From: CAUZSM01 sp963582685
GTDB taxonomy: Archaea > Thermoplasmatota > Poseidoniia > Poseidoniales > Thalassarchaeaceae
Reading direction: 5' to 3'
Assembly (NCBI GenBank): GCA_963582685.1
Contig: CAUZSM010000050.1
Location: forward strand, 1-11,309
Length of the DNA stretch: 11,309 bases
The notes below the pieces were generated by a model. It did not search any database. It saw only the letters and a list, made by a program, of their open reading frames with translations, and was not told where the DNA came from. A program made the position numbers and the translations under genes. Of this stretch, positions 7,025-11,309 are shown piece after piece. Numbering within the stretch: the first letter of the stretch is position 1; each line of letters opens with the position of its first letter.

Positions 7025-7316
7025 CCGTTTGGGCCTGTTGATGGCTACTCTGGACGTTTGCGGACTGCTGGTCGCGTTCGTTCTGCTCGTCGCCATCGTT
7101 GTCATTGGCCTTTGGCAATGGAACTCAACGAAAAACGTCAATCATAGAATCGAAATCGGTGACGAGTCAATACTGGTTAGTTCATCTCATCGAAAGGACG
7201 TGGTCATTGATGCCCCGCCTGGCTCAACATATGTCCCATATGTGCCAGCGAAATTAGAACCAATCCCAGTAGCGCAATATGCTCAAATCCCAAACGACCC
7301 TCAAACTCCAAGATAG
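7011..7316 (+). CDS. Small single-pass membrane protein, hypothetical
   Basis: A 101-aa protein starting with TTG, overlapping the end of the methyltransferase gene by 14 bases. It has a short basic start (MKRRDR), a strong transmembrane helix at about 18-35 (GLLVAFVLLVAIVVIGLW), and a polar region rich in Ser, Asp and Lys. It ends in a Pro/Tyr/Val-rich tail (STYVPYVPAKLEPIPVA, then NDPQTPR). The arrangement suggests an N-in protein with its tail outside the cell, but topology is inferred. I do not recognise the family. An ATG at 7041 would still keep the helix, but AAGGCG before the TTG supports 7011. Its 3' end overlaps the convergent receiver-domain gene by 16 bp. Confidence 0.6.
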   Translation: MKRRDRLGLLMATLDVCGLLVAFVLLVAIVVIGLWQWNSTKNVNHRIEIGDESILVSSSHRKDVVIDAPPGSTYVPYVPAKLEPIPVAQYAQIPNDPQTPR

Positions 7317-7966
7317 AGATAGACACCTGCACCTATTGCTCCAAATGCACCGAGAAACAACAACGCGGCAACTATCATTATGGCTTTCTTGCCCTTCTTT
7401 TTGACTTTAGAATCAGTGGTTGGCTCTAGTTTGAGGTCTGGAAGAGATGCTGCGCCGGGTGGTGGTAATGCAACCGCCACGTCTACTACTTCTTCCCCGT
7501 CTTTTTGGGCCCGCTGTGAATCAACATCTGGATATAGTTGGTCAAGGTCCTCAAGGCCAACCGCTTCAGGAATTTCTCCCATTATATTGCCCCAAGCTTC
7601 CTCAATGGCGGCACTGGTAACTGGCTTCTCAAGCCAAACCGTCGCCCCAGCGGAAAGAGTTGCATCGGCCGCGAGGGTGCGTTGGTGGCGAGGGGCCATG
7701 AACACAATTCGTGCCGTAGGGTCGGTTTCACGCATCTCAAGTGCTGCAATGTGGCCGTCTAAGGACGGAATGTCCAACGACAATAAAACGAGGTCTGGTT
7801 TGAGGCGTACGTACTCATCCACGGCTTCATCGCCGTCCTCACATATTTCGATTCTCCAGCCCTTCTGGGTGAATACCTGGGAGAGCCGATGCACTCCCAT
7901 CGGATTGTAATCCACAATGAGAACCAGAGGGTCATCCGGGTCGTCTGACGATACTACGCGGGTCAT
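7301..7966 (-). CDS. Tail-anchored degenerate response-regulator receiver protein
   Basis: A 221-aa protein with a CheY-like receiver domain at about 12-125 and a C-terminal membrane helix at about 195-219 (AIMIVAALLFLGAFGAIGAGVYLYL) after a lysine cluster (KVKKKGKK). The receiver layout is clear: LVLIVD (14-19), PDLVLLSLDIPSLDG (57-71), IVFMAP (87-92) and VWLEKPV (110-116). The switch residues are altered. The second acidic residue is Tyr20, the phosphoacceptor position is Ser63, the Thr/Ser switch is Ala91, and only Lys114 remains. Phosphorylation in the usual way is therefore unlikely. Between receiver and helix lies an acidic, proline-containing linker, and there is no output domain. The protein probably sits on the cytoplasmic membrane face as a protein-binding module. 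The frame opens upstream (TTG 8002, ATG 7999 and 7984), but ATG 7966 has GGGAGTGA in the best place. It is the last gene of the pfdA-ftsY operon. Confidence 0.82.
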   Translation of the reverse strand: MTRVVSSDDPDDPLVLIVDYNPMGVHRLSQVFTQKGWRIEICEDGDEAVDEYVRLKPDLVLLSLDIPSLDGHIAALEMRETDPTARIVFMAPRHQRTLAADATLSAGATVWLEKPVTSAAIEEAWGNIMGEIPEAVGLEDLDQLYPDVDSQRAQKDGEEVVDVAVALPPPGAASLPDLKLEPTTDSKVKKKGKKAIMIVAALLFLGAFGAIGAGVYLYLGV

Positions 7967-8021
7967 CTCACTCACTCCCGCCATCCTACACTTCCACATC
8001 AATCAAACGGACGTGGGTTCC

Positions 8022-8399
8022 TCACTCCTCATCATCATCAATCAGGGTGTCTGATGTAGATCGCTCGGGTTTCTCAAAGGTCTGCTTCAATGCATCTTGA
8101 CGTTCCTGTTCCTCTTTGAAGTGGGCTTGGTCTGCCGGGGCTCTCACGAATTGCATCTTTAATTCTGAAACGATGCCTTTCAACATGGTTTCTTCGATTT
8201 TTTCCATATTCCCGCTTGTTCTCTTGGCAAGGATATCAAGCAAGTCAATTGCTTCTTTTGCTTCGCCTAAATTGAAGTGGACCTTGCCCTCAGTATCTGG
8301 AATGGCGCCCATGTGCAACAGTGCAGAGCGCTGTAACATGTAAACAAGTGAAAAGAAATTTTGACTCTCTTTGCTTGACAGGGGTGCATCATCACTCAT
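8022..8399 (-). CDS. DUF1844-family protein
   Basis: A 125-aa protein. Its core matches the DUF1844 pattern: FFSLVYMLQRSALLHMGAIPD (15-35, cut here for family comparison around the QRSALLHMG helix), NLGEAKEAIDLLDILAKRT (43-61) and GNMEKIEE (63-70), then an amphipathic helix ending FVRAP. The C-terminus is charged and acidic (DTLIDDDEE). Members of this family are small helical proteins of unknown function, known mainly from bacteria. There is no membrane helix. The start is firm: ATG 8399 follows a GAGGTGA site that contains the ftsY stop codon, so the two genes are probably translationally coupled. Its place between ftsY and a membrane-anchored receiver protein suggests a function near the membrane, but this is inferred only from order. 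Confidence 0.8.
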   Translation of the reverse strand: MSDDAPLSSKESQNFFSLVYMLQRSALLHMGAIPDTEGKVHFNLGEAKEAIDLLDILAKRTSGNMEKIEETMLKGIVSELKMQFVRAPADQAHFKEEQERQDALKQTFEKPERSTSDTLIDDDEE

Positions 8400-8411
8400 T
8401 TTCTCACCTCA
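8397..8411 (-). promoter_or_regulatory. Stop codon fused to ribosome binding site, ftsY to DUF1844 junction
   Basis: The minus strand reads TGAGGTGAGAAAATG. The ftsY stop TGA is part of the GAGGTGA ribosome binding site, and the ATG begins 12 nt after the stop's first base. This fixes the DUF1844 start and suggests coupled translation. Confidence 0.7.
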
Positions 8412-9827
8412 CTCAAACATCATCTCAAGTAACCAATCTGAGTCAAATTGTTTGAGATCGTCATAACCCTGACCGACCCCTACCAGGACAATTGGCTTGC
8501 CGGTGGCGTGAGCAATAGATAGTGCTGCGCCGCCTTTTGCGTCGGTATCGAGTTTGCACAATACAGCCCCGTCGAAGCGAAGAAAACGTTGGAATTCCAC
8601 TGCTTGCTCGACGGCGTCATTACCGGCGAGGGCGTCGCCAACGAACAAAACAAGATGAGGGCTTACAACGCGGTGAACTTTGCGAAGTTCTTCCATCAAG
8701 TTGGTCTTGTTTTGCATCCGCCCAGCAGTATCAACAATGACTACGTCCGCTCCACGTGCCTTTGCTGATTCCTTCGCATCGCGCGCAATAGCAGCGGCAT
8801 CACCGCCTCTTTGGCTCGATATACATCTTACTCCTATTCGCTGGGCGTGGGCATCCAACTGATCAATTGCTCCGGCTCGAAATGTGTCGGCCGCCGCGAG
8901 TACTACTGTGTGTCCTTTCTGTGAAAGTCGGTGGGCAATTTTTGCTGTGGTCGTGGTTTTGCCTGTTCCATTCACACCGACCATCATGATGACCACTGGG
9001 GTGTCACCAGCAGCAATCTGCTTCTCGACGGTTGCATCAAAATCCCAATATCCTGCTTCAAGCAGGCTGTGCAGGGCCCGTTTCAGGCTGGCCTCGATGA
9101 CTATTGTTAGGTCAGCGCCTTTACGCAGCCTGCCCCCCACTAATTCTCTGCGTAGTGCATCGAGAACCTCCTCCATTGCACGGCGGCCCATATCTGATTC
9201 AAGCATTACAAGTTCGAGTTCTTCAAGCAAATCGTCGAGCATTTTTCCTTCTTTGATTATCCGTCCGCCCTTTTGGACAACTCCGCCACCAAGGTCAATT
9301 TCGAATGCAGTGCCTCTTTCCGTCTCGACCTTGGTCGCACCTAACGAAGCACGGGGCGCTTGTTCGACCTCGACCAGTTGTCGACCAGTGGTGCTCCGCA
9401 TGATGTGCAAATCAACTCTAGAACCGTCGGGGCGAACTACTTGGTCTACGTCAAATCCTTTGGCTGCGAGAATTTTCTTTTCCTTCTGTTTACGCTTGGC
9501 TTCGCGCTTGAGTAATTTACGTTGTTTCTTTGAAAGGGTGGAAGTGATTACCGGTTCACTATCATCAATATCGTCCCAATCGTCGTCTTCAACTTCGGGC
9601 GCTTCCTGCGGGGTGGTGATTTCCTCAAGTTCATCTGATTCTATGTCTGATTCATCTTTATTCGGCGATGTTGCTTCTGCTTCGGTCTGAGCCTCCTCAC
9701 GCAGCCGCTCGCCTTCGGCAATTGCTGCGGCTGCTTCTTCACTTTCCTCATCAGCAGTAAGCGCATCAATATCAGCATCCTCGACGACTTCTTTCACGCG
9801 TTTGCGAAATTTGTCGAAGAAACCCAT
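8409..9827 (-). CDS. ftsY: Signal recognition particle receptor FtsY
   Basis: A 472-aa SRP receptor GTPase that docks ribosome-SRP complexes at the cytoplasmic membrane. The N-terminal region is an amphipathic start (MGFFDKFRKRVKEVV), a strongly acidic segment (about 17-95) and a basic one (100-123, KKQRKLLKREAKRKQ). The N domain begins near residue 195 (KMLDDLLEELELVMLESDMG). G-domain motifs are GVNGTGKTTTT (284-294), DTFRAGAIDQL (314-324), DTAGRMQNKTNL (366-377), GDALAGNDAV (397-406), CKLDTDAKGG (424-433) and GVGQGYDDLKQF (450-461). The usual TKLD guanine motif reads CKLD, a mild change. The 70 or so residues between the basic patch and the N domain are not explained by the standard architecture. 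ATG 9827 has a GAGGTG site that overlaps the pfdA stop; GTG 9833 is too close to it. Confidence 0.96.
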   Translation of the reverse strand: MGFFDKFRKRVKEVVEDADIDALTADEESEEAAAAIAEGERLREEAQTEAEATSPNKDESDIESDELEEITTPQEAPEVEDDDWDDIDDSEPVITSTLSKKQRKLLKREAKRKQKEKKILAAKGFDVDQVVRPDGSRVDLHIMRSTTGRQLVEVEQAPRASLGATKVETERGTAFEIDLGGGVVQKGGRIIKEGKMLDDLLEELELVMLESDMGRRAMEEVLDALRRELVGGRLRKGADLTIVIEASLKRALHSLLEAGYWDFDATVEKQIAAGDTPVVIMMVGVNGTGKTTTTAKIAHRLSQKGHTVVLAAADTFRAGAIDQLDAHAQRIGVRCISSQRGGDAAAIARDAKESAKARGADVVIVDTAGRMQNKTNLMEELRKVHRVVSPHLVLFVGDALAGNDAVEQAVEFQRFLRFDGAVLCKLDTDAKGGAALSIAHATGKPIVLVGVGQGYDDLKQFDSDWLLEMMFE

Positions 9828-9839
9828 GTTCACACCTCA
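9825..9839 (-). promoter_or_regulatory. Stop codon fused to ribosome binding site, pfdA to ftsY junction
   Basis: The minus strand reads TGAGGTGTGAACATG. The pfdA stop TGA overlaps the GAGGTG ribosome binding site, and the ftsY ATG begins 12 nt after the stop's first base, the same geometry as at the next junction. Confidence 0.7.
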
Positions 9840-10349
9840 GTCGTCGAGAGTTAATTCGCCGCCAGAACGGCGCCTGCGCCGCTTGGGTTTGGCTTCGGTA
9901 GATTCTGATTCTTCAGCGGGTTCCTGTGTTGTTGTAGTTGCAGGTTGTAGGGCCTTCGCCCCTTCTGCAAAACTCTCTGCAAGGGTCTTGACCACCTCTT
10001 CTGCTTCTTTCAGTTCCCCTCGTAGTTGGGATATCACTTCCATGACCTCTTCCCTGCGTGTTTCGATAATGTTGATTGCTTCATTGCGGGGTCGCTCGGC
10101 CTGCACCCCTGAACCAATATCCACTACAACGCCGTCACTAGCTGGTATTACTGGAAGTTGAACGCCGCCTCCAAGTGGAATCATCGTACGGCGTTCACCA
10201 TCCGAGAGGGCTTTCAGTGCCCTGATTACGCCGTCTTGCTCAATTAGAATATCATCAAGGCGAGATACCTGCTCTTTAATGCGGGAAATGCGCTGACGAT
10301 TTATGTCAACAAGTCGCGCAACGCGCTGCAATTCCTCAGCGTCCATCAT
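9837..10349 (-). CDS. pfdA: Prefoldin alpha subunit
   Basis: A 170-aa prefoldin alpha subunit; archaeal prefoldin is a hexamer of two alpha and four beta chains that hands unfolded proteins to the thermosome. The first coiled coil spans about 4-50 (heptads in LQRVARLVDINRQRISRIKEQVSRLDDIL), cut here by a polar turn. Residues 55-88 form the beta-hairpin region (MIPLGGGVQLPVIP, then VVVDIGSGV), and the second coiled coil covers about 89-135. A C-terminal tail of about 35 residues, first Thr/Glu-rich then basic (KPKRRRRRSGG), is longer than in many homologues. The frame opens to 10484, but GGAGGGG lies just before the paired ATGs at 10349 and 10346, so the upstream part is treated as leader. It heads the pfdA-ftsY operon, an arrangement common in archaea; the rpl20A gene often found upstream is absent. 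Confidence 0.88.
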   Translation of the reverse strand: MMDAEELQRVARLVDINRQRISRIKEQVSRLDDILIEQDGVIRALKALSDGERRTMIPLGGGVQLPVIPASDGVVVDIGSGVQAERPRNEAINIIETRREEVMEVISQLRGELKEAEEVVKTLAESFAEGAKALQPATTTTQEPAEESESTEAKPKRRRRRSGGELTLDD

Positions 10350-10402
10350 ATCCCCTCCAACCCATCGATTCACCCGTCTGTCAAGAAGTCGTCGATAGGC
10401 TC

Positions 10403-10423
10403 CGCGCCCCCCGTAGGGGCGCG
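10403..10423. other. GC-only hairpin in the pfdA leader / divergent promoter gap
   Basis: An 8-bp perfect stem, CGCGCCCC / GGGGCGCG, with a 5-nt loop (CCGTA on plus, TACGG on minus). It lies about 54 bp upstream of pfdA and 43 bp before the ATG of the divergent nucleotidyltransferase gene, in a gap of about 115 bp. It could be an RNA hairpin in the pfdA leader or a DNA-level operator. No clear TATA box was seen around it, and no T-run follows it. Confidence 0.5.
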
Positions 10424-10465
10424 CCACACTGAATAGCCGGCAACACTTGGGACATCGTGACAGCC

Positions 10466-11242
10466 ATGGTTGGAAGGGCGGCAATCCTGCTATGCGGGGG
10501 CAAAGGGAGCCGTATGCAAGACGGTGGAGTTACTACCCACAAACCACTGTTGGAAGTCGGCGGTATGCCGTCCACTCGCTTCATCGCCGAGAGGTTGCTT
10601 AGTGGCGACTTTGACTTCAGCCAACTCATTCTTGTCATTCCGCCGGCAAGAGAAGCGGAATACGAGGCCGCCATGTCGGGTATCGATTGTGTTCTGGTGG
10701 TCCAACCAGTGGCCCTTGGTACCGCTAATGCAGTACTTCACACACTTGACCACCTGTTGTCTCCAATCGACCAAATCTACCTCTCATTCGGCACCCAGCC
10801 GATGATCACCAATTCCACAGTAGCAGCGACTCTTGAACACCATTTGGCTAACAGTCTGGATTTCACCCTCGCGACCACTATCATGGACGACCCCTATGCA
10901 CCACTCCTACGAGATGATGGAGGCAACGTATGTGGTTCAGTAGAGACCCATCTAGAAAAAACCGAGGTGCCGTCTCATGGAGAGACAAATATCGGTGCAT
11001 ACTGGGTTAGTAGGGAGTTGCTTGAGGTCGGTCTGCGTAGCTTGCATGAGCGTATGTTTGATTCAGAACTTGGTAGATACCAAACCTCGTCGGGTGAATT
11101 GGGATTCCCCAACGAAATGGTACGAGTTTGTGTCGCTGGGGGGCTGGGTGTAGACGGGGTGCCATGTGCCGAGCCTGTCGAAATTCTCGGGTTGAAAACA
11201 CCAGAAACTCTGGCAACGATTCGCTCATTAATCGATGAGTAA
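10466..11242 (+). CDS. GlmU-N/MobA-like nucleotidyltransferase with altered metal site
   Basis: A 258-aa NTP-transferase-fold protein matching the uridyltransferase half of GlmU along its length: ILLCGGKGSRM (7-17), HKPLLEVGG (25-33, K26), VVQPVALGTANAV (78-90, like GlmU LGTGHAM), YLSFGTQPMI (105-114, like LYGDVPLI), ETNIGAYW (173-180) and EILGLKTPETL (239-249, like EGVNNRLQL). By this alignment the two GlmU magnesium ligands, D105 and N227 in E. coli, are Thr110 and Lys244 here. It has no left-handed beta-helix acetyltransferase half. Activity on a nucleotide sugar is plausible from the fold, but the changed metal site makes the reaction uncertain. It reads away from pfdA. GTG 10457 with GGGA upstream is an alternative start; ATG 10466 fits the fold's usual short lead. 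Confidence 0.78.
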   Translation: MVGRAAILLCGGKGSRMQDGGVTTHKPLLEVGGMPSTRFIAERLLSGDFDFSQLILVIPPAREAEYEAAMSGIDCVLVVQPVALGTANAVLHTLDHLLSPIDQIYLSFGTQPMITNSTVAATLEHHLANSLDFTLATTIMDDPYAPLLRDDGGNVCGSVETHLEKTEVPSHGETNIGAYWVSRELLEVGLRSLHERMFDSELGRYQTSSGELGFPNEMVRVCVAGGLGVDGVPCAEPVEILGLKTPETLATIRSLIDE

Positions 11243-11245
11243 ATT

Positions 11246-11260
11246 GAGTGATGTTCACTC
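11246..11260. terminator. Short hairpin between convergent gene ends
   Basis: GAGTGA-TGT-TCACTC is a perfect 6-bp stem with a 3-nt loop, starting 4 bp after the TAA of the plus-strand gene and followed by a pyrimidine-rich TTCTTC. It overlaps the stop of the minus-strand gene at the right edge. A terminator role is possible, although archaeal termination relies more on T-runs than hairpins. Confidence 0.3.
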
Positions 11261-11309
11261 TTCTTCTGCGGCCGGGGCTGCATCTTCTCGGAAGGCAGTA
11301 ATCACCAGA
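11255..11309 (-). CDS. C-terminal end of a gene entering from the right edge
   Basis: Seventeen complete codons and a TGA stop are visible, ending LVITAFREDAAPAAEEE. A short hydrophobic strand followed by an acidic Ala/Pro/Glu tail is a common protein end, and the stop lies 12 bp from the stop of the convergent nucleotidyltransferase gene, which fits compact packing. It is too short to assign a family. The call rests on open frame, composition and spacing only. Confidence 0.5.
   Translation of the reverse strand, partial: LVITAFREDAAPAAEEE

Noticed and set aside
7380..7910. 176-codon plus-strand open frame opposite the receiver gene
   Set aside because: Ser-rich shadow of the minus-strand receiver protein, which has clear domain structure and a membrane tail.
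8884..9690. 268-codon plus-strand open frame opposite ftsY
   Set aside because: Ser/Thr/Arg-rich low-complexity translation mirroring the acidic and GTPase coding on the other strand; no ribosome binding site and no recognisable domain.
10360..10450. Possible tRNA around the GC hairpin, minus strand
   Set aside because: No acceptor stem pairing, no GGTTCRANNCC T-arm and no plausible anticodon arm could be laid out; only the single 8-bp hairpin is convincing.
10350..10484. N-terminal extension of prefoldin alpha containing CPKCC
   Set aside because: The frame is open to 10484, but it overlaps the divergent nucleotidyltransferase gene, includes the GC hairpin, and a strong GGAGGGG site precedes the ATG pair at 10349/10346, where the coiled coil begins.
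1..11309. Mobile element, CRISPR array or tandem repeats
   Set aside because: No transposase or integrase motifs, no terminal inverted repeats and no regularly spaced direct repeats were seen on reading both strands; only short hairpins were found.

Overview
The window most likely comes from an archaeon. Its most diagnostic block is a minus-strand operon of prefoldin alpha subunit followed by the SRP receptor FtsY, a classic archaeal pairing. Together with roughly 50% GC, dense gene packing, GAGGTGA-type ribosome binding sites and a eukaryote-like orotidine-5'-phosphate decarboxylase, this suggests a planktonic euryarchaeon such as Marine Group II (Poseidoniales). That placement is an inference: there is no rRNA or tRNA here to confirm it.

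Left part (1-4251, minus strand, read right to left): a nonulosonic (sialic/pseudaminic-type) acid operon. It runs from a two-helix membrane protein of unknown role, through a fused CMP-sugar synthetase/PseG-like hydrolase and a NeuB-family synthase, to a GT-B-fold transferase-like gene cut by the left edge. The fused protein and NeuB would cover three successive steps: hydrolysis of the UDP-sugar, condensation with phosphoenolpyruvate, and CMP activation. The last gene is a candidate for moving the sugar onto a surface glycan. The earlier UDP-sugar enzymes (PseB/C/H-like) are not in the window.

Middle (4415-7316, plus strand): after a 163-bp divergent promoter region come an extended short-chain dehydrogenase, OMP decarboxylase (PyrF), a class I SAM-dependent methyltransferase and a small single-pass membrane protein. 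They are packed with gaps of 4-38 bp or a short overlap. PyrF serves pyrimidine synthesis; it would help supply UTP/CTP for nucleotide sugars, but a functional link is only inferred.

Right (7301-10349, minus strand): pfdA - ftsY - DUF1844 protein - a tail-anchored, degenerate response-regulator receiver protein. The last converges on and overlaps the small membrane protein by 16 bp. Divergent from pfdA is a GlmU-N-like nucleotidyltransferase (10466-11242) that appears to lack both usual metal ligands. The right edge holds the C-terminal 17 codons of a further minus-strand gene.

The most notable points are four: three gene junctions share the same 12-nt stop/Shine-Dalgarno/start layout, one of them implying a CTG start; the receiver protein has lost its phosphoacceptor and carries a membrane tail; PyrF has Ser in place of its phosphate-gripping Arg; and the synthetase-hydrolase is a fusion. 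I found no mobile element, CRISPR array or RNA gene.
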